Assembly: GCF_001542415.1 (NCBI RefSeq)
Contig: NZ_LNCU01000040.1
Span: forward strand, 18,619 to 59,637
From: Bradyrhizobium macuxiense
GTDB lineage: Bacteria; Pseudomonadota; Alphaproteobacteria; Rhizobiales; Xanthobacteraceae
Length of the DNA stretch: 41,019 nucleotides
Direction: 5' to 3'
Part shown: in pieces, positions 6,731 through 14,612 of the stretch
Numbering within the stretch: position 1 is the first letter of the stretch
How the letters are laid out: each line of letters starts with the position of its first letter
Program-made: the position numbers and the translations under genes
The notes under the pieces: model-generated
Databases searched by the model: none
What the model was told of the DNA's origin: nothing
The model's input: only the letters and a program-made list of their open reading frames with translations

Positions 6731-8578
6731 TCAGGGGCTCGCGACCTGCTGCAGCGTGTTGAAGCGTGCTTTCTGCTCGCTGCTCAGCGTGGCATAGAAC
6801 TTGTCCAGCGCAGGTTCGATCAGCGTGGCGGCCTTCTGCATGGCCTCGAGCCGGTGCTGCATCGCCTCCAGCCGACCGACCGGCGTCAGCGGCACGTCGT
6901 TCGGGCAGGCCGCCTGCAGGTCCGCGATCGCCTTTGTGGTCGCATCGCTCAGGAGGTCGAGCGCGTCCTTCTGCTTGCCCGCCGGATGCAGCGAGGCCTC
7001 GATCCTGTTGATCGGCAGTTGGGCCAGGGCGGATTTCGAATCGCCGCAATTGCCGGATTGCGCGTTCGCCTCTTGCTGTTGTGGCGAACGCTCGCCGACA
7101 TGTGGACCGAGCGCATTGAAGCGGGCCTGCTGCTCGTCGCTGAGCGAGTTGTAGAAATTCTCCAGGGCGGGCCGCACGATCTTGATCGCCTCGAGCGTCG
7201 CATCGATGCGGTTCAGCATCGACCGCAGGCGGCCGGTTGGTGTCATGGCATAGCTGTCGGTGCACGAGTCCTTGAAGACGTCGGCCGCCTTCGCCGCGGC
7301 GGTCTTCAAGTCGTCGAGCAGGGCGCGCTGCTGCTGGTCCGGCCGTACCGCCCGCGTGATGTCGGCAAGCGGCCAGGCCGTGACGCCCTTGTCCGGTTCT
7401 CCGCACAACTGCTTGATTGCCTGCGGGCTCGTGTCGGCGCGTTGACGAGGCCGATACCCGCCCGTGGTCGCCGGATACTCGCCAGGGTTGATGCTGGCGT
7501 AGGCGGAGTAGGGACTGTTGGTGTCCCAGAACACGGTGTCGACGAAGTCGTCATAGGCGTAGGCCCAATAGCCGGGATCGTAGGCATAGGACCAGAACGT
7601 GTAGTCAAAAATGTCGGAATAGGCGTAGGGCCAGAACACAGGGCCAAGCCACGCTACGAACGCTGCGCGGTGGCCGCGTCGCCAGGCATGCCGGGGCGCC
7701 CAGCCGCCCTGGCGCGCGGCAAGCGCGGCCTGACCTTGCGCACCTGCCTGCTCGCGGAACTGTGCGGCAAATCGTTCGCGCGCGGCCGCCTGTGTTGCGG
7801 CGGTGGCCGCGGTGGCGGCCCCGACCGTTGTCGCTGCCAGCCCCAATCGCTGCTGGCGAGCAAGGTCGGCTTGCTGCGCGCGCTGCTCGCGTTGCAGCAG
7901 GCGGTTCTGCGTCTGCAGCGTCCGGTCATGGAGGCGTTGCGCCCGCGCGCCTTCGACCTTTTGCGATTGCAACTGCTGCACGTGTTGCTGCAGCCGATCG
8001 ATCCGGGTCTGCCGCTCCGCGGTCTGGCGCGAGAGCGTATCGCGCTGCCGCTGCTGCGCCGTCTGCTGGCGCTGCTGGATCAACTGCTGACGCTGTTGCG
8101 CCTGCTGTTGAACCCGTTCCGTCGGCGACGGCCGCTGGCTTACGCGCGGCGACGGGCTCGGTCGTGATGGCGCGGCGATATGCGGAGCCTGACGCTGCGG
8201 GATTGCTCCGCGACGGATTTCGGGCCGCGGCGTTGCAACGCGCGGTGCCGCGATATGAGGTGCTGCGATATGAGGAGCCTGGCGCGGCGACGGCGCGGCG
8301 AAGTGCGGTGCCGCGCGCGGCGCCATCGCGGGTCGCTGCGGGGGACGGAATGCAGGTGCGGCCGGCCGAGCCATCGCCGGCGGCCTGGCCATTGCGGGAG
8401 GGGCTGCGCGCACCATCGGCGCGGCAGGACGCGCCATCGCGGGCGGTGCGGCTGGTCTGGCCGCCAGTCCCGGTGGCCCACCCCTTCCGCGTTGTGGCTG
8501 GGCGGACGCGCCGCCGCTCGCCGCAAGCACCGAAACACCAATCAAGAACACAGCAAAGCTAACGCGACGGGAAAGCAT
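6731..8578 (-). CDS. Secreted Spy/CpxP-like LTXXQ protein, large low-complexity form
   Basis: This 615-residue protein begins with a clear signal peptide (about residues 1-27, ending GGASAQP), so it is periplasmic or exported. Next come a Pro/Ala/Met-rich region to about residue 150 with APHIAAP repeats, then a Gln/Arg-rich, coiled-coil-like region to about 270. An aromatic segment with repeated WAYAYD-type motifs follows around 305-340. Two related C-terminal domains of about 90 residues each contain SLSDEQQARFNALG and TLSSEQKARFNTLQ, which match the LTXXQ motif of Spy/CpxP stress chaperones. Spy itself is about 160 residues, so this is a greatly enlarged version. I chose ATG 8578 because it has a GGAGAG ribosome site and starts directly at the signal peptide. 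The role may be envelope stress buffering, which is inference. Confidence 0.82.
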   Translation of the reverse strand: MLSRRVSFAVFLIGVSVLAASGGASAQPQRGRGGPPGLAARPAAPPAMARPAAPMVRAAPPAMARPPAMARPAAPAFRPPQRPAMAPRAAPHFAAPSPRQAPHIAAPHIAAPRVATPRPEIRRGAIPQRQAPHIAAPSRPSPSPRVSQRPSPTERVQQQAQQRQQLIQQRQQTAQQRQRDTLSRQTAERQTRIDRLQQHVQQLQSQKVEGARAQRLHDRTLQTQNRLLQREQRAQQADLARQQRLGLAATTVGAATAATAATQAAARERFAAQFREQAGAQGQAALAARQGGWAPRHAWRRGHRAAFVAWLGPVFWPYAYSDIFDYTFWSYAYDPGYWAYAYDDFVDTVFWDTNSPYSAYASINPGEYPATTGGYRPRQRADTSPQAIKQLCGEPDKGVTAWPLADITRAVRPDQQQRALLDDLKTAAAKAADVFKDSCTDSYAMTPTGRLRSMLNRIDATLEAIKIVRPALENFYNSLSDEQQARFNALGPHVGERSPQQQEANAQSGNCGDSKSALAQLPINRIEASLHPAGKQKDALDLLSDATTKAIADLQAACPNDVPLTPVGRLEAMQHRLEAMQKAATLIEPALDKFYATLSSEQKARFNTLQQVASP

Positions 8579-8687
8579 GAGCGTAGCTCTCCGTTCACCA
8601 GTCGCCCTCAGCGCTTCAACGCACAGACGTCGAAATCGTTCGTTGTTGGCTTCAGCCGGCCTTGCGATCTTCCGACGCAGGGAACCG

Positions 8688-9902
8688 TCAGGAGACATCC
8701 TGCGTGAGGGCCGGGGCGATCCGCTCAACGGCCCAGTCGACCTGATCGGCCGTGATCACCAGCGGCGGAGCGATCCGGATGGTGTGCTCATGGGTGTCCT
8801 TGGCGAGGATGCCGCGCGCCTGCAGCGCCAGGCAATAGCGGCGGGCGCCGCCGGCCTCCGGGTGAAGCTCGATGGCGAGCATCAGCCCGCGCCCGCGCAC
8901 CTCGCGGATCACGTTGGCGCGGATGTCCTGCAATCCCTCGAGAAAGCGTGCACCCTGGTGCGCGGCGTTCTCGATCATGCCTTCCTCGACCAGCACGCGT
9001 AGCGCGGCGCGCGCCACCGCGCAGGCCAGGGGATTGCCGCCGAAGGTCGAGCCGTGCTGACCAGGCCGCAACGTGCCGAGCACGGCGTTGTTGGAAAGCA
9101 CGGCGGACACCGGATAGAAGCCGCCCGACAGCGCCTTGCCGAGCAGCGTCACGTCGGCCTCGATGCCTTCGTGCTGTTCGGCGAGCAGCTTGCCGGTGCG
9201 GCCGAGCCCCGTCTGGATCTCGTCGAGCACGAGCATCACATTATGCGCGGTGCACAGTTCGCGCACGCGGGCGAAATAGCCCGGCGGAGGAATGATGACG
9301 CCGGCCTCGCCCTGGATCGGTTCGACCAGGAAGGCCGCGGTGTTCGGTGTGATCGCCTTCTCCAGTGCTGCGGCGTCGCCGAACGGGATGATCGTGAAGC
9401 CCGGGGCGAACGGCCCGAAATGGTCGCGCGTCGCCGCATCGGTCGAGAAGCCGACGATGCCGAGCGTGCGTCCGTGAAAGTTATTGGCGCAGACGATGAT
9501 CTCGGCCTGACCGTCCGGTACGCCCTTTACCTCATAGGCCCATTTGCGCACCGACTTGATTGCGCTCTCGACCGCCTCGGCGCCGCTGTTCATCGGCAGC
9601 ACCTTGTGCGAGCCGGTCAGCTCCGCGAGCTCGCGGTAGAAGGGAGCGAGCTGGTCGTTGTGGAAGGCGCGCGAGGTCAGCGTCAGCCGGCGCGCCTGCT
9701 CTATCATCGCCGCCAGGATCTTCGGATGGCAGTGGCCCTGGCTCACCGCCGAATAGGCGGAGAGGCAGTCGAGATACCGGTTGCCGTCGGTGTCCCAGAC
9801 CCAGACGCCTTCGCCGCGGGACAGCACGACCCCGATCGGCTCGTAATTGTGGGTGCCAAGGCGCGCTTCGGTTGCGAGGAAATCGGTGACCGATGAATCC
9901 AT
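8688..9902 (-). CDS. rocD: Ornithine aminotransferase
   Basis: This 404-residue PLP enzyme would convert ornithine and 2-oxoglutarate to glutamate-5-semialdehyde and glutamate in arginine/ornithine catabolism. It has the class III aminotransferase pattern: [32 protein letters not shown] with the PLP-ring aspartate D227, and the Schiff-base lysine K256 in LLGKALSGG. The N-terminal [19 protein letters not shown] is typical of ornithine aminotransferases rather than acetylornithine aminotransferases. Length is normal. Arginase, its frequent partner in rhizobia, is not adjacent. The gene lies downstream of a P450 gene on the same strand with a gap of about 117 bases in which I see no gene. A related omega-aminotransferase is the main alternative. 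Confidence 0.9.
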   Translation of the reverse strand: MDSSVTDFLATEARLGTHNYEPIGVVLSRGEGVWVWDTDGNRYLDCLSAYSAVSQGHCHPKILAAMIEQARRLTLTSRAFHNDQLAPFYRELAELTGSHKVLPMNSGAEAVESAIKSVRKWAYEVKGVPDGQAEIIVCANNFHGRTLGIVGFSTDAATRDHFGPFAPGFTIIPFGDAAALEKAITPNTAAFLVEPIQGEAGVIIPPPGYFARVRELCTAHNVMLVLDEIQTGLGRTGKLLAEQHEGIEADVTLLGKALSGGFYPVSAVLSNNAVLGTLRPGQHGSTFGGNPLACAVARAALRVLVEEGMIENAAHQGARFLEGLQDIRANVIREVRGRGLMLAIELHPEAGGARRYCLALQARGILAKDTHEHTIRIAPPLVITADQVDWAVERIAPALTQDVS

Positions 9903-10019
9903 CCTGCGTCACTCCCGCTGCGGCACGCTGGACAGAACGCCGGCGCGCTCATGAACCTGATGTGGGCATCAGCCCGCCCGCGGGGAAGTGCCCGGCCGGC
10001 CAATGCAGCCGGAAATGCC

Positions 10020-11243
10020 CTACGCATTGATGCTGCAGGGCACGCTGAGGAAGCCCCGGAACCGGACTCGGCCGCCGCGTACCGGTTCGCCATCGAGCGT
10101 GTAATTCGGGAAGCGCGCCAGGAAGCGCGAGATCGCGATCGCGCCTTCGAGCCGCGCCAGCGCCATGCCGGCGCATTGATGCGCACCGGTGCCGAAAGCA
10201 AGATGGCGGTTGGGCGTGCGCGCGATGTCGAAGCGTTCGGGGTCGGGGAATTGTGCGGGATCGCGGTTGGCGGCGCCGATGCAAAGCGTGACGAGCGTGC
10301 CGGCCGGCATCTTGGTGCCGCCGAGCTCGGTGTCTTCCACGATCATGCGGTTGCCGAGCTGGTTCGAACTCTCGTAGCGCAGCATCTCCTCGACCGCGGA
10401 CTTGATCAGGTCGGGCTGCGCGATCAACCGCTTCTTCTCGTCAGGGTAGTTGTCGAGCGCGACGAGACCGTTGCCGATCAGATTGGTCGTGGTCTCGTGG
10501 CCGGCGTTGAGCAGGAAGATGCAGTTGTGCAGCAGCTCCTTGGCAGTCAGCCGCTCGCCATTGTCCTCACCCTGGATCAGCCGGGTCAGGACGTCGCGAT
10601 CGGGATTGCCCGGCCTGGCACGGCGGCGCTCGACGAGGGTTTCGAGATAGGCGAGGAAGTCCTTCACCGCGTTGTTGCCGCGGTCGAAGACCTCCTTGCC
10701 GATCACGGGCTCCAGCGCCCCCAAAATCGCCAGCGACCAGTCGCGCAGCGGCTCGCGTTCCTCGTGCGGCACGTCGAGCAGATTGCCGATCACCTCGACG
10801 GGAATCGCGGAGGCGAAGTCGCCGATCAGCTCGAAGCGCTCCTTCCTGGCGATCCGGTCGAGCAGGGAGTCCACCAGCGCGATCAAATCGGGCTCCATGC
10901 CGGCGATCGCCCGCGGCGACAGCGCGCCCATGATCAGCCGCCGCACGCGGGTGTGCGCCGGCGGGTCGTTGAAGACGAGGCTCGTCGTGTGGTGCTCGTA
11001 CAGCGGGGAGTCGCCGTATTTCGGCAAAAACTCCTTCTTCTTGTCGGACGAGAAGGTCTTGGTGTTCTTGTAGGCCGTAATGAGGTCGTCGTAGCGGGTC
11101 AGGACGTAGCAGCCGTTCGGCATCCGCTTGACCGGCGCGTTCTCCCGCAGGGCCCGATAGGTCGGGTAGGGGTCCGCGTAGAATTCCGGCGTCAGCCTTT
11201 CGAGGTCGAAACTATCGGACAGCTCTCGCGCTTGCACATCCAT
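10020..11243 (-). CDS. Cytochrome P450, soluble bacterial class I type
   Basis: This 407-residue soluble monooxygenase has the oxygen-activating I-helix motif AGHETT at 247-252, the ExxR pair at E286-R289, and the heme-binding loop FGTGAHQCAG with axial cysteine C357. The early helix-C segment FNDPPAHTRVRRL is typical of bacterial P450s such as CYP107 and related families. There is no fused reductase, and no ferredoxin gene is adjacent, so electrons must come from elsewhere. It is transcribed divergently from the thiamine-diphosphate decarboxylase genes. A candidate operator overlaps its likely promoter. The substrate cannot be predicted, and this protein is unrelated in architecture to the fusion P450 at 36913. 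Confidence 0.93.
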   Translation of the reverse strand: MDVQARELSDSFDLERLTPEFYADPYPTYRALRENAPVKRMPNGCYVLTRYDDLITAYKNTKTFSSDKKKEFLPKYGDSPLYEHHTTSLVFNDPPAHTRVRRLIMGALSPRAIAGMEPDLIALVDSLLDRIARKERFELIGDFASAIPVEVIGNLLDVPHEEREPLRDWSLAILGALEPVIGKEVFDRGNNAVKDFLAYLETLVERRRARPGNPDRDVLTRLIQGEDNGERLTAKELLHNCIFLLNAGHETTTNLIGNGLVALDNYPDEKKRLIAQPDLIKSAVEEMLRYESSNQLGNRMIVEDTELGGTKMPAGTLVTLCIGAANRDPAQFPDPERFDIARTPNRHLAFGTGAHQCAGMALARLEGAIAISRFLARFPNYTLDGEPVRGGRVRFRGFLSVPCSINA

Positions 11244-11258
11244 GCCGAATGTCCAATC

Positions 11259-11286
11259 TTATTAGTTTCATTTGCAACTATCGTAA
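11259..11286 (-). promoter_or_regulatory. Candidate P450 promoter with an operator-like inverted repeat
   Basis: On the minus strand, TTACGA (11286-11281) and TAATAA (11264-11259) are separated by 16 bases and could be -35 and -10 boxes, about 15 bases upstream of the P450 start. The inverted repeat TAGTTTC-attt-GCAACTA at 11263-11280 (6 of 7 positions paired) lies almost exactly across the spacer, where a repressor or MerR-type activator would bind. Both elements are read from sequence only, and the promoter boxes match the consensus weakly. Confidence 0.4.
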
Positions 11287-11390
11287 GCCGCGTCCCGTCG
11301 CCGCGCAATACAATTCGAGGTGCGTCCGGGACACTACGCCGCATCTCTTTCGGTGCGAGTAAATCGCAGAGCCATATGCGGTTTTGCGCT

Positions 11391-11419
11391 TTGATGAAGC
11401 GCGCGCGGCCTTCTACAGT
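11391..11419 (+). promoter_or_regulatory. Candidate promoter for the TPP-enzyme operon
   Basis: TTGATG at 11391-11396 and TACAGT at 11414-11419 are separated by 17 bases and would place the start of transcription about 25 bases before the ATG at 11452. The spacing is ideal, but both boxes deviate from the sigma-70 consensus, so this is a modest prediction. Confidence 0.35.
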
Positions 11420-11451
11420 CGCAGCCAAACAGTCTGAAACCGGAAACGCCA

Positions 11452-11985
11452 ATGCATGCTCGTGCCGAGACCGGGGCCTCGTGGCCCGAGGAGATCTTTT
11501 CGATATTGCAGCGCTTCGAGGTCCGTCAGGTGCCCTATGTGCCGGATGCCGGGCATTCGCAGCTGATCGAGCGCGTGCTGGGCGAGCCGTCGATGCGCGG
11601 CATCGCGCTCACGACCGAGGAGGAGGGCGTGGCGCTGCTCGCGGGCGCGTGGGCCGGTGGCCAGCGCGGTGCGCTGCTGATGCAGTCGAGCGGGGTCGGC
11701 AACTGCATCAACATGCTGTCGCTGGTGCAGATATTCCGCTTGCCGTTCTTCACTTTGGTGACGATGCGCGGCGAATGGGGCGAGTTCAATCCATGGCAGG
11801 TGCCGATGGGTTCGAGCACCCAGGCCGTCTTCGAATTGTCCGGCATCAAGGTGCTGCGCGCATCGCATCCTGAGGAAGTGCGCGAGGTCGTCGAAGCCGG
11901 CGCCTCCCAGGCCTACAACGCCTGCACGCCAACCGCCGTCCTGCTGTCACAGCGCCTGATCGGGGCAAAGGTCTTCACCAAATGA
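11452..11985 (+). CDS. Thiamine-diphosphate decarboxylase alpha subunit, sulfopyruvate/phosphonopyruvate type
   Basis: This 177-residue protein corresponds to the PYR (N-terminal) domain of thiamine-diphosphate enzymes, encoded separately as in sulfopyruvate decarboxylase ComD. LTTEEEGVALLAGAW at about 53-67 carries the glutamate that activates the cofactor. QSSGVGNCINML and TMRGEWGEFNPWQVPMG are typical of sulfopyruvate and phosphonopyruvate decarboxylases. The start is preceded by a weak GGAAA site. Its stop overlaps the beta-subunit start by four bases (ATGA), so the two are translationally coupled, as expected for a 1:1 complex. The likely substrate is a 3-substituted pyruvate, but no other sulfonate, phosphonate or coenzyme M gene is nearby to decide which. 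Confidence 0.83.
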   Translation: MHARAETGASWPEEIFSILQRFEVRQVPYVPDAGHSQLIERVLGEPSMRGIALTTEEEGVALLAGAWAGGQRGALLMQSSGVGNCINMLSLVQIFRLPFFTLVTMRGEWGEFNPWQVPMGSSTQAVFELSGIKVLRASHPEEVREVVEAGASQAYNACTPTAVLLSQRLIGAKVFTK

Positions 11986-12572
11986 GCAAAGCCAATCTCC
12001 TCGACCGCCGTGCCGTCGTTTCGCAACTGCTCAAGGATCGCAAAGGCGCCATTGCCGTCGGCGGCCTCGGTGCCTCCACCTACGACATCGCCGCCGCGGG
12101 CGACCACGACCGCAACTTCTATCTGTGGGGCGGCATGGGCGGCGCCGTCATGATCGGGCTCGGGCTCGCTCTGGCACAGCCGACGCTGCCGGTGGTCGTG
12201 ATCACCGGCGACGGCGAGATGCTGATGGGCATGGGCAGCCTTGCCACCGTCGGCCTGCAGCAGCCCAAAAATCTCTCGATCATCGTGCTCGACAACGAGG
12301 CCTATGGCGAGACCGGCGGCCAGGCCAGCCACACGGGGGCGACCGCCGACCTCGTCGGCGTTGCCAAAGCCTGCGGAATCAAGGATACGAGGAACATCAC
12401 GACCATGGCCGAGATCGAGGCTTTTGCCTCGTCTTTACAAGATGTTACGGCGGGACCTCGGTTCGCCAACGCCAAGATCGACGGTGCCAATCTGGAACGC
12501 GTGCTGTCCAGCCGCGACGGCACGTACATCGTGAATCGAATGCGCGGGTCTCTCGGACACACTCCGATATAA
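11982..12572 (+). CDS. Thiamine-diphosphate decarboxylase beta subunit, sulfopyruvate/phosphonopyruvate type
   Basis: This 196-residue protein is the PP (C-terminal) domain half of a split decarboxylase, analogous to ComE. The cofactor/Mg2+ motif is complete: G76-D77-G78, followed about 27 residues later by N105 in LDNEAYGETGGQ. The upstream segment FYLWGGMGGAVMIGLGLALAQP is also characteristic. It overlaps the alpha subunit gene by four bases and should pair with that product at a shared active site. A TetR gene starts only 65 bases downstream but has its own promoter-like sequence, so the two units may be independent. The family also includes benzoylformate- and acetolactate-type enzymes, so the substrate is uncertain. 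Confidence 0.85.
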   Translation: MSKANLLDRRAVVSQLLKDRKGAIAVGGLGASTYDIAAAGDHDRNFYLWGGMGGAVMIGLGLALAQPTLPVVVITGDGEMLMGMGSLATVGLQQPKNLSIIVLDNEAYGETGGQASHTGATADLVGVAKACGIKDTRNITTMAEIEAFASSLQDVTAGPRFANAKIDGANLERVLSSRDGTYIVNRMRGSLGHTPI

Positions 12573-12598
12573 AACGTCCTTCGCGGTGCAATAGAACC

Positions 12599-12629
12599 TT
12601 GACATCTGGTAAGGTGAGTGATTACTCAC
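12599..12629 (+). promoter_or_regulatory. TetR gene promoter overlapped by a perfect palindromic operator
   Basis: A consensus -35 box TTGACA is at 12599-12604. With a 17-base spacer the -10 would be TTACTC at 12622-12627. The perfect palindrome GTGAGT-gatt-ACTCAC at 12614-12629 covers the spacer and -10 region. This is the classic arrangement for a TetR-family repressor controlling its own gene and the efflux genes behind it. Transcription would start near 12634, leaving almost no leader before the ATG at 12638. Confidence 0.6.
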
Positions 12630-12637
12630 GACCCCAA

Positions 12638-13333
12638 ATGTCTACCTTACGCATGACGAGTGACTTGCGGCGTCAGTTGATACTGAGTGCCGCGAAGCGG
12701 TGTTTCGCCCGCAACGGCTTTGCCGGCACCACGACCAAGAGCGTGGCGGCTGCGGCTGCCATTTCGGAAGGGCTGTTGTTCAAGCACTTCCCGTCGAAGG
12801 CGGCGCTGTATGCCGAGATCCTCGCCGAGGAATGCGAGGCGGATCCTGATCTTGCGCACCTGCTTGGCCAGGAGCCGTCGACCGCCACGCTGGTCGAGCT
12901 GGTGGAGGGCATAGTCGGCCACTTCATGCAGCTCCGCAACGCGCCGGACCAGGAAGAGACGCAGCGGATGCGGCTGATGGTGACGAGCCATCTCGACGAC
13001 GGCGAGTTTGCGCGGCTGCTCTATGACAAGGTCGGCAAGCTGATCGGGCCGACCTTCGCAGCCTCGATCGAGCGCGCGGTCGCCGCAGGCGACGCGGTGC
13101 CGGTCGGCGCCGAGCCGCTCAACCTGTTCTGGTTTGCCCATCACGCCGTGCTGATGGGAGCGCTGACGCAGCTCCCTGCGACACCATGTCTCTCCTACGG
13201 CGACGACGCCGCCGCCGAGCGCCAGCTTTGCCAGTTCATCCTTCGCGGTATCGGACTTACCGACGCCGCAATCTCAACGCATTTGGGCCGCCAGCCGTCA
13301 CCGAGCCAGTCGGTAACTGCAGAAAGTGCATGA
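12638..13333 (+). CDS. TetR/AcrR-family transcriptional regulator
   Basis: This 231-residue DNA-binding protein is probably a local repressor of the efflux genes that follow. The N-terminal helix-turn-helix spans about residues 8-55: LRRQLILSAAKRCFARNGF, then TTTKSVAAAAAISEGLLFKHF, which is very typical of the family. The rest is a helical ligand-binding domain of normal length. I chose ATG 12638 because the residues that follow start the first helix directly and the promoter lies immediately upstream. Reading further upstream in this frame only runs antiphase through the decarboxylase gene. The stop lies just before the fusion-protein start, indicating an operon with the RND genes. The palindrome at 12614-12629 is its likely binding site. 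Confidence 0.93.
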   Translation: MSTLRMTSDLRRQLILSAAKRCFARNGFAGTTTKSVAAAAAISEGLLFKHFPSKAALYAEILAEECEADPDLAHLLGQEPSTATLVELVEGIVGHFMQLRNAPDQEETQRMRLMVTSHLDDGEFARLLYDKVGKLIGPTFAASIERAVAAGDAVPVGAEPLNLFWFAHHAVLMGALTQLPATPCLSYGDDAAAERQLCQFILRGIGLTDAAISTHLGRQPSPSQSVTAESA

Positions 13334-13334
13334 C

Positions 13335-14528
13335 ATGAATATTCAGACCGAAAGCCATATCTCGGGGCAACCCATCAAGGACAAGGCCGTCAAGCGCCCG
13401 GTCCGCATGGTGCGCTGGTTCATCATCGTGGGGCTGCTGCTGGCCGTGCTGGTCGGCGGCCTGGTCGGCTTCAATGCCTTCCGCAGCCACATGATCGCTC
13501 AGTTCTTTGCCAACAACAAACCGCCGCCGTCGAATGTCACCGCGGTCGCCGCGAAGTCCGAGGTGATTCCGAATCTCCTGACCGCGGTCGGCGATCTCGT
13601 CGCGGTGCATCAGGTCAACGTCACGTCAGACGTGTCGGGCCGCATCACCGACATCCTGTTCACGGCCGGCAGCCATGTGAAGGCGGGTACGCCGCTCGTG
13701 CAACTGTTCGACGCGCCTGAACAGGGCGACCTCGCCAATTACAAGGCGCAGGCGACCGTGGCGGAGCTGCAGCTCGACCGCGCCAAGCAACTTGCGGCAC
13801 GTCAGTTCGGACCGCAGTCCACCGTCGACCAGGCGCAGGCAACCTTCGATCAGGCCAAGGCGGGCATTGCCCGGACCGAAGCCGTGATCTCGCAGAAGCT
13901 GGTGCGCGCACCGTTCGATGGTGATCTCGGCGTTCGCCAGGTCGAAGTCGGCCAGTACCTGACGGCAGGGACACAGATCGTGTCGCTGACCGATCTGTCG
14001 GTGCTGTATGCGAACCTGACCGTCACCGAGAAGCAGAGCTCGCAGATCAAGGTCGGCCAGGCCGTGCGGGTCGCGGTCGACGCCTATCCGGGCCGGACCT
14101 TCGACGGCAAGATCACGACGATCGAGCCGCAGATTGCAACTGATACCCGCAACATCCGCGTTCAGGCGACGATCCAGAATCCGGACAACATCCTCAAGCC
14201 CGGCATGTTCGCGACCACCACGATCGTGCTGCCGGAGAAGCCGGCGGTCGTGACCGTTCCCGAAACGGCGGTCGACTACACGCTGTATGGCGACTCGGTG
14301 TTCCTGATCAACGAGAAGAAGGGCGACGACGGCAAGACCACCCTGACCGCGGACCGCACCTTCGTGAAGACGGGCAACCGCGTCGAGGGCCGCGTCGAGA
14401 TCCTCAAGGGCCTGAAGCCCGGCGATCGCGTCGTCGCCGTCGGCCAGATCAAGCTGCAGTCGGGAATGCCGGTCGCGATCTCGACCGATCCGCCGCCGCC
14501 GGTCCCGGCCCAGCCGCCGCGCTACTAA
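13335..14528 (+). CDS. RND efflux periplasmic adaptor (membrane fusion protein)
   Basis: This 397-residue HlyD/MexA-type adaptor would link the RND pump to an outer-membrane channel. It has one N-terminal transmembrane anchor at about residues 25-48 and no lipobox cysteine, so it is membrane-anchored rather than a lipoprotein. A biotinyl-lipoyl half-motif (DVSGRITDILFTAGSHVKAGTPL) and its partner half (VRAPFDGDLGVRQVEVGQYL) flank a helical hairpin with AKQLAARQFGPQSTVDQA. The beta-barrel part includes VRVAVDAYPGRTFDGKI. The ATG at 13335 follows the TetR stop by one base. A GTG nine bases earlier would overlap the TetR gene. It pairs with the pump at 14613, and no outer-membrane TolC-type gene is in the window. 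Confidence 0.94.
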   Translation: MNIQTESHISGQPIKDKAVKRPVRMVRWFIIVGLLLAVLVGGLVGFNAFRSHMIAQFFANNKPPPSNVTAVAAKSEVIPNLLTAVGDLVAVHQVNVTSDVSGRITDILFTAGSHVKAGTPLVQLFDAPEQGDLANYKAQATVAELQLDRAKQLAARQFGPQSTVDQAQATFDQAKAGIARTEAVISQKLVRAPFDGDLGVRQVEVGQYLTAGTQIVSLTDLSVLYANLTVTEKQSSQIKVGQAVRVAVDAYPGRTFDGKITTIEPQIATDTRNIRVQATIQNPDNILKPGMFATTTIVLPEKPAVVTVPETAVDYTLYGDSVFLINEKKGDDGKTTLTADRTFVKTGNRVEGRVEILKGLKPGDRVVAVGQIKLQSGMPVAISTDPPPPVPAQPPRY

Positions 14529-14546
14529 CCACCATTAGCTAGATTT

Positions 14547-14568
14547 CGGAGGGCCATCGGGCCCTCCG
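14547..14568 (+). promoter_or_regulatory. Hairpin between adaptor and pump genes
   Basis: CGGAGGGCC at 14547-14555 and GGCCCTCCG at 14560-14568 form a perfect 9-bp stem with the loop ATCG. It lies in the 84-base gap between the adaptor and pump genes. No T-run follows, so it is not a standard intrinsic terminator. It may stabilise the upstream mRNA or lower pump expression relative to the adaptor. Confidence 0.6.
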
Positions 14569-14612
14569 CCACGCGCTGCCGGAGCAGGCAGACAACAAGA
14601 ATAGAGTTGGCG

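Noticed and set aside
9951..11873. 640-codon plus-strand open frame over the P450 and decarboxylase alpha genes
   Set aside because: It is antisense to the P450 motifs, then in the wrong frame for the decarboxylase. Its length is a GC artefact.
12125..12637. Possible N-terminal extension of the TetR protein
   Set aside because: It overlaps the decarboxylase beta gene out of frame and lies upstream of the TetR promoter and operator. The helix-turn-helix begins right after ATG 12638.
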